DNA of 31,913 bases from the IMG/VR virus record IMGVR_UViG_3300021964_000290, positions 1 to 31,913 of that record, one strand, 5' to 3'. How positions within the stretch are numbered: position 1 is the stretch's first letter; every line of letters begins with the position of its first letter. Source of the stretch: a virus. The notes beneath the pieces were generated by a model. That model searched no databases. It was given only the letters and a program-made list of their open reading frames with translations, and was not told the origin of the DNA. Positions 7,277 to 14,160 of this stretch are shown one piece after another. The position numbers and the translations under genes were made by a program.

Positions 7277-7478
7277 GTATTAGCTTGCGATAGTCCCGCG
7301 TATCTTTTTTTTCTTGCAGCACTTCATCGAGGAAGGCATACAGCTTCGGCTCCATATATCTATGATATTGCAGCTCTACCGCCATCGCTTTCTGCTGATC
7401 TGTGCTTAGAGACTTCCAGTGGTATTTGTTACTTATGAACTTCTCAAGCGTATCGCTAGGTACAGGCTCATGTGACAT
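7254..7478 (-). CDS. Small hypothetical protein (74 aa)
   Basis: A charged helical protein (N-terminus MSHEPVPSDTLEKFISNKYH; C-terminus YRKLIQRTLTIR). I chose the ATG at 7478, which has GGAGGG about 7 nt upstream, over an in-frame ATG at 7493. Its last eight codons and stop are encoded inside the 22-bp tandem repeat, so the repeat array fixes the C-terminal residues. An 83-nt gap separates it from the HNH gene. Function unknown. Confidence 0.7.
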   Translation of the reverse strand: MSHEPVPSDTLEKFISNKYHWKSLSTDQQKAMAVELQYHRYMEPKLYAFLDEVLQEKKDTRDYRKLIQRTLTIR

Positions 7479-7561
7479 AACATCACCCTCCATGTTTCCC
7501 TAACGGTACAGCAGCAAACCGCCTAACTCAACACCAATGCCTATATCAAAATCTCATAAAA

Positions 7562-7945
7562 CTAGCTGTAGCTTATAATCTGATATGCAGGATCTGCCTC
7601 TGCTTTTAGATACTCTTGGCGGTAATGCCTGGCTATTTCTTTGCGAATTGGCACCGTGGTCTTAAAGATATGCTGCGATTTTTCGCGCAGAATCTCTAAA
7701 TGACCCTCCCCCAGCGTCATCTGCAGCCAATCATGGAAGGCTATAGGGTTCTCAGTGAAATACCTATGTGCCGAGTGAGTCAGGGTCACAGCGTTCATCA
7801 TGTCCCATCGCACAGCCTTGTTACGTCTGCCGACAATATGGGCGCATTCTAAAGCCGTCTGTTGTCCCGTATAGAGGCATCGGCCATCCCTGGCTCTGAC
7901 GCATTTGCTAAACCAAACGTCTGCCTGGTCACGTTTTACAGCCAT
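7562..7945 (-). CDS. HNH-type endonuclease-like protein
   Basis: A 127-aa protein with a treble-clef HNH pattern: cysteines in KCVRARDGRC (C15, C23), then LECAHIVGRRNKAVRWDMMN (H36 as first HNH histidine, N51) and LTHSAHRYF (H60). Similar small phage proteins (NinG/DUF1364-like) are proposed recombination or Holliday-junction nucleases, which fits the Erf, SSB and NinB genes upstream. It is not next to the terminase genes, which makes a cos-cutting helper role less likely. The start at 7945 overlaps the upstream stop as ATGA. A C-terminal helical region (residues 85-120) is basic. Confidence 0.75.
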   Translation of the reverse strand: MAVKRDQADVWFSKCVRARDGRCLYTGQQTALECAHIVGRRNKAVRWDMMNAVTLTHSAHRYFTENPIAFHDWLQMTLGEGHLEILREKSQHIFKTTVPIRKEIARHYRQEYLKAEADPAYQIISYS

Positions 7946-8097
7946 CAAACAGCCTTTTCTTTGTCCTGGTAAAAACGCTCTCTGCCGATCGCCTTTACAA
8001 ATTCGCCACAGGGCTTGCAAAGCCAGCCGTGCAGCTTCCCATCAATACACTTTAGAAACATAGCACGCATCTCAGTGCTGCATTTCGGGCACTTCAT
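7945..8097 (-). CDS. Small zinc-ribbon protein (50 aa)
   Basis: Fifty residues starting MKCPKCSTEMRAMFLKCIDG, with two CxxC knuckles (CPKC near 3-6 and CKPC near 29-32) typical of a zinc ribbon. The likely start at 8097 lies inside the end of the upstream gene by 26 nt and has no good ribosome site, so expression probably depends on coupling. The stop overlaps the HNH gene start. It may bind nucleic acid or a partner protein; no specific function is evident. Confidence 0.65.
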   Translation of the reverse strand: MKCPKCSTEMRAMFLKCIDGKLHGWLCKPCGEFVKAIGRERFYQDKEKAV

Positions 8098-8320
8098 CAG
8101 GGGTAAATTCAATTTCAAATTCCTCCAAAGCCAGTGCAGTCTGCCATTGCCCAGCAAACTCTGTTGTGTCCATGTCGATGGTCACGCCGTCAGGGAATGT
8201 GTCGGTATAAACTACAGTATGTTTTTTGTTTGATATATCGGTAACACAGCCGCCGATAGTCTCAGGCAGAAACACCACTATGCCTGCGTTTTTTGGTAAT
8301 TTTGCTGAAATCAAAATCAT
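8072..8320 (-). CDS. Small acidic hypothetical protein (82 aa)
   Basis: An 82-aa beta-rich protein (MILISAKLPKNAGIVVFLPE at the N-terminus) with an acidic C-terminus (EEFEIEFTPDEVPE). Its start overlaps the metallophosphoesterase stop as ATGA, so the two are probably co-translated. The protein has no cysteine pair or membrane segment and is not recognised. Acidic small proteins in phage replication modules can be host-protein inhibitors or DNA mimics, but nothing specific supports that here. Confidence 0.72.
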   Translation of the reverse strand: MILISAKLPKNAGIVVFLPETIGGCVTDISNKKHTVVYTDTFPDGVTIDMDTTEFAGQWQTALALEEFEIEFTPDEVPEMQH

Positions 8321-9477
8321 TGTCTTGGCCTCACTGTGACACGCGAAACCTCCCCCTCTATCTTGTCGTAGGTTATCACTTTTGCGCCTCTACGGCTCAC
8401 CCAGCCGCCCCTGGCTGCATAAGCATCCCTGCCGCTTAGTGTTGGGTGCATTTCCGCAACAGCGCCACCATCCTCTACGACTCTCTCATGGTGATAGTGT
8501 CCGGTGTGGATATAGGTATAACTAGCCTTGCCCCACATTTCCCGAAACCTTGGCTCACTCGCAAATAGCTTGTGCAGCTGCGCTAGTTTGACCTTATGAC
8601 CATGATGGAAACCTAGCATAGTCTGGCCATGCAAGTGCGCGTAAAACGGATAATCGTTATCGACAACCGATAGCCGTGGCTCATCATCGAATAAGTGCTT
8701 TATGTGTTTCCGCAGCCAAATGCTTCCAGAAATATCATGGTTGCCCTCTGCTGACACCACAATCACCTTATCAAAACGGCGCAGCATCATGTAAACCGCC
8801 TCGGTCATTACCGACATAGCCAGCTCGACCAGCTTCCCATAGCGGGTGTCTGCGTCCAAGATATGCCCAGATTGAGGCGTGACGCTCAAAATCCCGTCCC
8901 AGTGCAGGAAATCACCCAGCTGGCACAAAATCCCCGTCCCTGACTTGGGCGCTGCCTTAATCATGTCGCTCACTGAATTTAAAAAGACATCCCTGGCTAT
9001 ATGCACATCCCAATCATCGCCCGTTTCGGCTTCGTAGGCGTACATTCCCAGGTGAAAATCAGTGATCGTCAGCAGGGTTAGCAACCTATCATCAGTGCCT
9101 TTGGGTATTGGAGCTGGCTTGAATTTCGGCAGACCTTCCTGGGCAGCTTCCAGCCGCTCTATCAGTATCTCAAACTGCCGCTGCTCATCAGTCTGCGACT
9201 TTACCCATTGGCGTACAGGGTTGCCGTCCTCATCATAGAACGTGGAAACGCCTTTTATTTTGTGGCCATCAGGCACAGGGTGGTGCCAATCATTGTGAGG
9301 GCTGTAGCCTCTTTTGGCGGCTTTGTCTTTTACCGCTCGCAAATGATCGCGCACGTTGCTTCGACTTAATCCAAGCTCTTTGCCAGCCACTTGTTGTGAC
9401 TTACCCTCAACGTAACAAAGAGTAACGCACTGCAGCTGTTTTTCTGTCGAGCAGAACTGCAGCAATGGATGCCCCAT
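8317..9477 (-). CDS. HTH domain fused to a calcineurin-like metallophosphoesterase
   Basis: A 386-aa protein. Residues about 10-50 form a helix-turn-helix (EGKSQQVAGKELGLSRSNVR), preceding a linker. From about 130 onward all metallophosphoesterase motifs are present: DFH (D140, H142), GDFLHW (D189), GNHD (N246, H247, D248), FHHGH (290-294) and GHYHH (H327, H329). Such enzymes use two metals to cleave phosphodiesters or phosphomonoesters. Phage proteins of this architecture are common next to replication genes, but their substrate is unknown. The N-terminal HTH suggests DNA targeting, so a DNA nuclease or repair role is plausible. It is two bases after the NinB stop. Confidence 0.87.
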   Translation of the reverse strand: MGHPLLQFCSTEKQLQCVTLCYVEGKSQQVAGKELGLSRSNVRDHLRAVKDKAAKRGYSPHNDWHHPVPDGHKIKGVSTFYDEDGNPVRQWVKSQTDEQRQFEILIERLEAAQEGLPKFKPAPIPKGTDDRLLTLLTITDFHLGMYAYEAETGDDWDVHIARDVFLNSVSDMIKAAPKSGTGILCQLGDFLHWDGILSVTPQSGHILDADTRYGKLVELAMSVMTEAVYMMLRRFDKVIVVSAEGNHDISGSIWLRKHIKHLFDDEPRLSVVDNDYPFYAHLHGQTMLGFHHGHKVKLAQLHKLFASEPRFREMWGKASYTYIHTGHYHHERVVEDGGAVAEMHPTLSGRDAYAARGGWVSRRGAKVITYDKIEGEVSRVTVRPRQ

Positions 9478-9478
9478 G

Positions 9479-9919
9479 TTAGCCCCCTTTTTGGTTGAGC
9501 CTCATATATTCCGAATCGTCTGGGCAGGTGACAAAGACGCCATGATCCATAGCCCAGTTTTGCACTTGATCCATGAAATCCATCATCTCCCCACGATCCA
9601 GGGAGCTAGTTTCACGCACCTGGCCAGATATTACTGTGTTGTTTATTTGTACATCTGCACAGCCAAGAAACTTCCATTTCATCAGCAGCTTCATCTGTTC
9701 TTCAGTTATTTCTGGGTTTTTTTCTCTGAAGGCTGCCGCCATTTCTCTGCACCATAGGTGAAAAAGCGCATTCTGAGACAGAGAGCGCTTAGGCACATAT
9801 CGTGACACCTTCCATTGTACCGCATAATCCCAATTCCATTCAGCCTCAAGCCATTGGGTAAAAAACTTAATGCGCTCTGTTAGCTGCTGCTTGCTGCTGA
9901 CCACCCAAAACTCACTCAT
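9479..9919 (-). CDS. ninB: NinB-like recombination protein
   Basis: A 146-aa protein resembling lambda NinB (Orf), a recombination mediator that binds single-stranded DNA and SSB and replaces RecFOR functions. Family-like features are SKQQLTERIKFFTQWL at the N-terminus, the SLSQNALFHLWCREMAAAF block near residues 46-64, then a Lys/Trp-rich MKLLMKWKFLG segment and SSLDRGEMMDFMDQVQNWA toward the end. The length is like lambda NinB. It overlaps the DUF3310 gene by 8 nt, and with Erf and SSB forms a strand-annealing set. The family call is from pattern memory. Confidence 0.82.
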   Translation of the reverse strand: MSEFWVVSSKQQLTERIKFFTQWLEAEWNWDYAVQWKVSRYVPKRSLSQNALFHLWCREMAAAFREKNPEITEEQMKLLMKWKFLGCADVQINNTVISGQVRETSSLDRGEMMDFMDQVQNWAMDHGVFVTCPDDSEYMRLNQKGG

Positions 9920-10190
9920 GGATGGCTCGCAATCTAGCCGCTACCTCTTCGATTGTTTCATCTGGCCCCAGGTCAGCCTCTGCTTCCAGCTCGCGCTCTA
10001 TCATTATGTCCAAGTAATGCCTGGCTTTACGCAGATCGTCCACGCCTCCCTTAAAATTCCACCTGGAAACGTATTTAATAACTGCGTGCTCGCATACGCC
10101 CAGGTCATTCTCTAGCGCATACTCTAGCGGCTGTATTCTTAGACGGCTGTAATGATCGCCTGCAATTTGCGTTTCTAATGACTTCATCAT
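9912..10190 (-). CDS. DUF3310 protein
   Basis: A 92-aa protein with the DUF3310 pattern: AGDHYSRLRIQPLEYALEN, then AVIKYVSRWNFKGGVDDLRK and ARHYLDIMIERELE. The family is widespread in phages, usually near replication or nucleotide genes; its activity is not established despite occasional 'nucleotide kinase' labels. I chose ATG 10190, which overlaps the helicase stop as ATGA and has GGAG 5 nt upstream. ATG 10187 and GTG 10196 are alternatives. The C-terminal part is acidic. Confidence 0.88.
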   Translation of the reverse strand: MMKSLETQIAGDHYSRLRIQPLEYALENDLGVCEHAVIKYVSRWNFKGGVDDLRKARHYLDIMIERELEAEADLGPDETIEEVAARLRAIHE

Positions 10191-11134
10191 ATCCACTCCA
10201 TAGTTGGCGGTTTTCCGGTTTTGCGAAACTTAAAAGCCTGCCCAGGTGCCAGGTATAGCGGGATGGTTCCCTCAAATGGTGCCTTTCGCTGCTTAGCTAC
10301 TATTAACTTGAAATCACACTCAGTGGTTAAAATCTCTGTTTCCCGAGCGTCTAATGGCTGCCCGTAGTCTTGTTTTTGCAGGATTCGGCTCCTGCGCTTG
10401 TTGTGCCAGGCAATCATTAGCAAATGCACCTGGTCAACCAGGGAGCTGCTGCCCCTAACATCAAACCTGGTGGGGACATATTCATCACCACCGTGCTGCG
10501 GCTTTCTGACATGGTGCAAAATGCAGATATGTATTTTCATGGCGCTGGCCAGACCAATGATCTGGTTGAACCATAGGCGCTCGCGCTCGTTATCCTCAGT
10601 TACGCCAGTAAACTGCAGGTTATCTATAGCAATCACTTTAGCCCCGCGCCTAGCCATCGCCACAATAGCGCCAAGGCATTGTATTGGACTCACGCCACCC
10701 AAGACTCTGTACCAATAAAAACGACCAGATAACCAAGCAGCAAATTTTTTGCCGTACTCAGGTGCTACGTTATCGACGGCTGCGCTCTGTTTGCACATGA
10801 GCTTTGCGGTATCCTCTATATCCATCTCAAAGCTGGCCAGCCCTACGGGATGCTCTCTGGCAGCCCATAACAATATCTGGCTTAAAACCGTGCTTTTCAT
10901 GTGGCCATTGATCCCAGCTATTAGCGAAACCTCGCCCATTCTTAGCCGCACTTTGTCCTCGGTTTCAAACCACGGCAGAGCTATGCCGCTGGTCACTGGG
11001 TTTTCGGACAAGCGCTCTATAAAACTGTCCGAAAATTCCTCAATGCCAATAACGTCGATATCCTCAACCTTGGCGTAAATCTCGCGCAAATCGGCATCAG
11101 TAAAGTCCTCTACCTCTTTCTTTGGTAAATTCAT
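10187..11134 (-). CDS. DnaB/T7-gp4-type replicative helicase (RecA-fold domain only)
   Basis: A 315-aa ATPase that probably unwinds the phage replication fork as a ring. Walker A is AGINGHMKST (73-82), Walker B is VIAIDN with D171, and HH at 207-208 followed by VRGSSSLVDQ near 226-235 match DnaB/gp4 motifs. It lacks the N-terminal collar of bacterial DnaB and has no primase domain, so it is shorter than DnaB (about 450 aa). The primase-type zinc domain is encoded two genes upstream. Being next to an O-like initiator, it takes the place of lambda P plus host DnaB, bringing its own helicase. Confidence 0.88.
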   Translation of the reverse strand: MNLPKKEVEDFTDADLREIYAKVEDIDVIGIEEFSDSFIERLSENPVTSGIALPWFETEDKVRLRMGEVSLIAGINGHMKSTVLSQILLWAAREHPVGLASFEMDIEDTAKLMCKQSAAVDNVAPEYGKKFAAWLSGRFYWYRVLGGVSPIQCLGAIVAMARRGAKVIAIDNLQFTGVTEDNERERLWFNQIIGLASAMKIHICILHHVRKPQHGGDEYVPTRFDVRGSSSLVDQVHLLMIAWHNKRRSRILQKQDYGQPLDARETEILTTECDFKLIVAKQRKAPFEGTIPLYLAPGQAFKFRKTGKPPTMEWI

Positions 11135-11727
11135 AAGCTAAATTCTCCCACTTGATTAACACTCCCCTTTCTTGGAAATACGGATTTCCACCCGCACTCT
11201 ATCGCCATATCGACAGCTGTTCGCTGCTCTTCTGGCGTCAAATCTTTGAGTTTGTTAGCCACTAGGACTAGCGACCTCTCAGTAGTTGGCCCCTTAAACT
11301 TGCGACGATACGCTACCCAATCGCGCCAGGCATCTTTGTCTATTGTATCGGGTGGTTTGTAGCTGCCGCGCCTTGGTGGTTCCTTTGATGGTTCATTGGT
11401 GGTTAGAGTGTTGGTTTCGACACTACTAGCAGTGTTGATTTCCGCACTAGCAGTAGTGCTGATTTCGACACTACTAACAATTAGCTGATAAACCGTAGAC
11501 TTGTTAAATCGCTTTTGCCGTTTCAATATCCCCAGCTGCTCAAATTTCCGCAGCGCATTAGCTACTGCGTGACGGGTAGCGCAGCTGCGCTTGCAGATAT
11601 CATCATAGCCAGGATAACAGTAACCATCGACATCAGCGCGATCTGCTAGGGTCAGCAGAATAGCTTTCTGCGTACTTGTTATGTTGGTGACGGTGTTAAG
11701 CGCCCAGTTGATTGCTTCAATGCTCAT
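11131..11727 (-). CDS. Replication initiator with N-terminal winged helix (lambda O-like)
   Basis: A 198-aa protein. Residues about 1-80 form a winged-helix domain of the HTH_36 / phage O N-terminal type (STQKAILLTLADRADVDGYC, then AVANALRKFEQLGILKRQKR). A Ser/Thr/Asn-rich linker follows (about 85-120), encoded by three 18-bp iterons. The C-terminal part (DKDAWRDWVAYRRKFKGPTT through WKSVFPRKGSVNQVGEF) resembles helicase-loader regions of phage initiators. In lambda O, the origin iterons also lie in the linker between the DNA-binding and helicase-contact domains. It overlaps the zinc-domain gene and the helicase gene at its two ends. Confidence 0.83.
   Translation of the reverse strand: MSIEAINWALNTVTNITSTQKAILLTLADRADVDGYCYPGYDDICKRSCATRHAVANALRKFEQLGILKRQKRFNKSTVYQLIVSSVEISTTASAEINTASSVETNTLTTNEPSKEPPRRGSYKPPDTIDKDAWRDWVAYRRKFKGPTTERSLVLVANKLKDLTPEEQRTAVDMAIECGWKSVFPRKGSVNQVGEFSL
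11407..11472. repeat. Three 18-bp iterons inside the initiator gene (putative replication origin)
   Basis: Units at 11407-11424 (AGTGTTGGTTTCGACACT), 11431-11448 (AGTGTTGATTTCCGCACT) and 11455-11472 (AGTGCTGATTTCGACACT) start exactly 24 bp apart. Each is an imperfect palindrome, AGTG(T/C)TG..CGACACT around a TTT core. They encode the initiator's linker, so the protein shows an 8-residue echo (SVEISTTA, SAEINTAS, SVETNTLT). Lambda ori has four 18-bp dyad iterons in the same place within gene O. Flanking sequence around 11473-11530 is moderately AT-rich. Function is inferred. Confidence 0.72.
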
Positions 11728-12167
11728 CAGTGAGCACCAGATAACGGCTTATTCGCCTCGCGCCTCACTTTGTCTGCAAATCCGTTGCGCCTGCCTCCGC
11801 GCTTTAGTGCCAGTTTATAGCGCTCTTTATCCGTTGCGGTCAGCTTTCTACCATGCTCCTTCGCATCCTCTGCCAACTCCACTACGAAATCGTCGAGACT
11901 GCTTTGATAACGCCTATCTATAGATTTGTAATGCGGCTGCGGGTGTTTTGGTGGCGGCATTACTGCGTCCCAGGATAGCCCTATAGCTGTCAAAACATCT
12001 AAAGTCCCGCAACCTGCATGGCAGCGCAGTAGCACCCTAGTATCTTCCAGCTCTGTTATTGATAAAGATGGCGAGCGATCATTGTGCGCTGGGCACACTG
12101 CCATCCACTTGCCCTGGCCTGTCGCTCTATATTTGCTGATGCGGTTTAAGATGTCCGTTGCAGACAT
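11727..12167 (-). CDS. Primase-type zinc-binding domain protein (no catalytic domain)
   Basis: A 146-aa protein whose first 70 residues match the zinc-binding domain of phage and plasmid primases: CPAHNDRSPSLSI (C25, H28) and VLLRCHAGCGTLDVLTAIGL (C49, C53). The rest (about 75-146) is basic, with no TOPRIM or catalytic primase motif. It probably reads priming sites or helps host DnaG and the phage helicase. The start at 12167 has AGGGGG 6 nt upstream; the stop overlaps the initiator start. It is the first gene after the putative small-RNA locus. Confidence 0.82.
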   Translation of the reverse strand: MSATDILNRISKYRATGQGKWMAVCPAHNDRSPSLSITELEDTRVLLRCHAGCGTLDVLTAIGLSWDAVMPPPKHPQPHYKSIDRRYQSSLDDFVVELAEDAKEHGRKLTATDKERYKLALKRGGRRNGFADKVRREANKPLSGAH

Positions 12168-12189
12168 GGATTGCCCCCTGCGATATAAT
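12161..12189 (+). promoter_or_regulatory. Candidate plus-strand promoter for small antisense RNA
   Basis: A perfect -10 box TATAAT (12184-12189) stands 17 bp from CAGACA (12161-12166), which shares GACA with the -35 consensus. It points rightward, against all protein genes, and its -35 overlaps the first codons of the zinc-domain gene. A start near 12196 would give an RNA of about 50 nt ending at the terminator at 12225-12246. Weak -35 keeps confidence modest. Confidence 0.42.
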
Positions 12190-12195
12190 TACCTG

Positions 12196-12246
12196 GCAAC
12201 CATTTGGCTGCACTCCCCTTGATAGCCCCCTAACGGGGGCTTTTTT
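12196..12246 (+). ncRNA. Putative OOP-like antisense small RNA (about 50 nt)
   Basis: The span between the candidate promoter and the intrinsic terminator could be transcribed rightward. It begins with an imperfect stem (GCAACC at 12196-12201 with GGCTGC at 12206-12211) and ends in the terminator hairpin and T-run. It is antisense to the leader of the zinc-domain gene and to the last codons of the HTH gene. Lambda OOP RNA has the same placement between cII and O, overlapping the 3' end of cII. No open reading frame is apparent. Existence is inferred from signals only. Confidence 0.42.
12225..12246 (+). terminator. Intrinsic terminator, plus-strand orientation
   Basis: GCCCCC-TAAC-GGGGGC gives a perfect 6-bp GC stem followed by TTTTTT. 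The T-run is on the plus strand only; reading leftward the hairpin is followed by TATCAAGG, so it should not stop the leftward mRNA. The hairpin overlaps the stop codon of the HTH gene. A rightward terminator in a genome with no rightward protein genes is unexpected. Confidence 0.75.
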
Positions 12247-12427
12247 CTTGCAAAAACTCAGCCACGCTAACCTCTAGCGCCTGGCATAAGTTAATCACTG
12301 TGCTGGCAAGCATATCAGGCTGCCTTCGCCACCGGCTAATTTGCTGGGGTGAAGTCTGCAGCCGCCTCGCCAGGGCTGCATTGGTCATGCCACGCAGCTT
12401 CTGTGCTTCAATGAGGTTTTTGCCCAT
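12230..12427 (-). CDS. Small Cro/CI-type HTH DNA-binding protein
   Basis: A 65-aa protein, almost entirely one XRE-family helix-turn-helix: MTNAALARRLQTSPQQISRW (about 14-33), followed by LASTVINLCQALEVSVAEFL. Such proteins are usually dimeric repressors. There is no repressor partner, integrase or divergent promoter pair, so it is likely a Cro-like regulator of early or late transcription. I start it at ATG 12427 rather than the TTG at 12436. It follows the SSB stop by 5 nt, and its 3' end is overlapped by the putative antisense RNA. Confidence 0.85.
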   Translation of the reverse strand: MGKNLIEAQKLRGMTNAALARRLQTSPQQISRWRRQPDMLASTVINLCQALEVSVAEFLQEKSPR

Positions 12428-12432
12428 GTGTT

Positions 12433-12789
12433 TCAAAACGGCAAATCATCCTCTGCCTTGGCTTTGCTGTCTAGCAGCTGCAGCTGGTTAGCTATCACCT
12501 CAGTGGTATAGCGATCCTGGCCATTTTGGTCTTGCCATTTGCGCGTCTGCAGCTTGCCCTCAACGTATGCCTTAGAGCCTTTTTTTAAATACTCCGCAGC
12601 GATCTCTGCAACCTTGCCGTAGAAAGTGACCTTATGCCACTCAGTGCGCTCCTGCTTGCTGCCCTGCTTGTCCGTCCAGGACTCGCTGGTAGCCAGGCTG
12701 ATATTTGTAACCATCCCGTTTTGCAGCTGCTTGCTTTCTGGGTCAGCGCCCAGGTTCCCAATCAAAATCACTTTGTTGATTCCAGCCAT
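12433..12789 (-). CDS. ssb: Single-stranded DNA-binding protein
   Basis: A 118-aa OB-fold SSB. Residues 1-105 carry the family pattern [60 protein letters not shown] and the C-terminal tip DDLPF, the acidic-hydrophobic tail that recruits partner proteins. It protects ssDNA and organises replication and recombination. The ATG at 12789 overlaps the Erf stop as TAATG; an upstream start is unlikely. The linker before the tip is short, as in many phage SSBs. Confidence 0.95.
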   Translation of the reverse strand: MAGINKVILIGNLGADPESKQLQNGMVTNISLATSESWTDKQGSKQERTEWHKVTFYGKVAEIAAEYLKKGSKAYVEGKLQTRKWQDQNGQDRYTTEVIANQLQLLDSKAKAEDDLPF

Positions 12790-13544
12790 TATGCTTGCTC
12801 CCACATGTTTTCAATAAATGTCTTGCAAATATCGTCGATCATTACCAGCAGCCGCTCATGCTCTAACGCTGATAAATCCTCGACCAGCTCCCTTACCCCA
12901 AGATCGTCCTGCTTTTTCACTAGATCAGGAAGCTGCTTTTTGATTTCCTTCAAAGGCCACCAAAACTCGTTGACGCGATCATTCCAGGCTTTTTTAAACG
13001 CGCTAATCTTGCCTTTCGGCGCTTTGTTAAATACAAGATCACGCATAGCCTCATCAAGCCCCTCAGAAAAAAGTACAAAGTCACCTGGCGTGCCTGTGCT
13101 TAATAAATTGCAAGCCTTGTTGTACTGCTCAGTTACGTCTTTTTCGTTAATCTGAGGATGACTAGCGGCATTGCCGTCATCGTCGGCAGCAGGGATGCCA
13201 GCAATAGCCTGCAAAGCATACCTCCTTGCATAAGTTAGGCAGCTCCCAACTCCCTGGCTATCAAACTTGCCTACCGGCAGCGTAAACTGATCCTCCAGCC
13301 ATTGACCAGAGCTGTGCATAAGCCTGGTAGTAACTCCCGCAGTGTTCTCTTCCCGCAAAGGAAACTGTACGAATGAAAGGCCGTTGTTGGCAAACGGCTC
13401 TTTGACTGCCTTGATAACAGACCCGACATCAGCGTATTTGGCACTAAAAAACGGGTTCTCTGCTCCCTTTAGTGCAGCACCCATTTCGCCCTGCGCCTTT
13501 GCTAGAGCTGATGCCAGCTCGTTAATTTCTGCGCTACTCTTCAT
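12789..13544 (-). CDS. erf: Erf-family single-strand annealing protein
   Basis: A 251-aa recombinase of the ERF superfamily. The signature region is [20 protein letters not shown] then [20 protein letters not shown] and [20 protein letters not shown] near residues 115-135. P22 Erf and relatives anneal complementary ssDNA, helping circularisation and repair of phage DNA. ATG 13544 is chosen because GGGAG lies 8 nt upstream; an in-frame start at 13565 lies within the previous gene. The C-terminal third is charged and helical, with an SSB gene directly downstream. No partner 5'-3' exonuclease is visible in the window. Confidence 0.88.
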   Translation of the reverse strand: MKSSAEINELASALAKAQGEMGAALKGAENPFFSAKYADVGSVIKAVKEPFANNGLSFVQFPLREENTAGVTTRLMHSSGQWLEDQFTLPVGKFDSQGVGSCLTYARRYALQAIAGIPAADDDGNAASHPQINEKDVTEQYNKACNLLSTGTPGDFVLFSEGLDEAMRDLVFNKAPKGKISAFKKAWNDRVNEFWWPLKEIKKQLPDLVKKQDDLGVRELVEDLSALEHERLLVMIDDICKTFIENMWEQA

Positions 13545-13785
13545 AATCCCAACTCCCCAAAACATCTATTGACCGGCCATCTACATTCTGTGCAAGCCAG
13601 TAGCCATCACTGAATCCAGCCTTGTACATTTCTGATCGGTTTAAGCTATCCAACGAATCGCAAGCCAAACCGGACTCAAAGCCTTTGCGAAATTCTTGCT
13701 GCGCCAAGCGCTTAAATGAGCGCCACCGCTGCACAAATGCAATCAGCTCCTCTGCGTTTAAATTAGACCCATTTGCCGATTGCAC
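13534..13785 (-). CDS. Small hypothetical protein (83 aa)
   Basis: A GTG-start ORF with AGGAGG 6 nt upstream, inside the end of the preceding gene. The product is helical (LNAEELIAFVQRWRSFKRLA) with aromatic, acidic C-terminal residues (GSWDYEE). It overlaps Erf by 11 nt and is thus part of the early operon. Not recognised; no membrane segment or metal motif. Confidence 0.7.
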   Translation of the reverse strand: MQSANGSNLNAEELIAFVQRWRSFKRLAQQEFRKGFESGLACDSLDSLNRSEMYKAGFSDGYWLAQNVDGRSIDVLGSWDYEE

Positions 13786-14146
13786 TCTCTTCCTCCTCTA
13801 GTAACCATACAAACGCCTTTTTTCTAATGTAATTCCATACCTGGTTTGCCGTATCTTCCAGGACATCAGCAGCCCTAGCGTTATCCATCACCTGCACAAC
13901 CCACTCCAATGGGTGATATTTGGATGGCCTGCCGCCAGTTGGGTCTATGATCGGTGGCACGATATCATCCAGCCATTCCATGTGGCTTTTTAGAAAAACC
14001 AGGGCCAAGTCTGCCCTTATTCCTATATCGCTCTCGATCACTTTTTCAAAACCGGAAACATACTCGCGCCACCTGGGCTCTTCATTATCTAACGCATAGA
14101 TAATGTCGGCGACGGTGACATCCCCAAAAGTTAATAGCTTGCTCAT
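13763..14146 (-). CDS. First early gene, hypothetical protein (127 aa)
   Basis: The first gene of the leftward early operon. The chosen ATG at 14146 (MSKLLTFGDVTVADIIYALD) has GGGGAG 4 nt upstream; a longer version starting at 14215 would read through the palindrome at 14161-14189 and is unlikely. The protein is acidic and Trp-rich (EPRWREYVSGFEKV, GRPSKYHPLEWVVQVMDNAR). Its GRPSKYHP segment resembles a basic, terminase-like or HTH-like element, but no fold can be assigned. Early position suggests host takeover or regulation. Confidence 0.75.
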   Translation of the reverse strand: MSKLLTFGDVTVADIIYALDNEEPRWREYVSGFEKVIESDIGIRADLALVFLKSHMEWLDDIVPPIIDPTGGRPSKYHPLEWVVQVMDNARAADVLEDTANQVWNYIRKKAFVWLLEEEESAIGKWV

Positions 14147-14160
14147 CTTGCTCCCCTGTT

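Noticed and set aside
12168-12229. tRNA or riboswitch in the gap between HTH and zinc-domain genes
   Set aside because: The span is only 62 bases, lacks cloverleaf or aptamer elements, and is better explained by the promoter-terminator pair of a small RNA.
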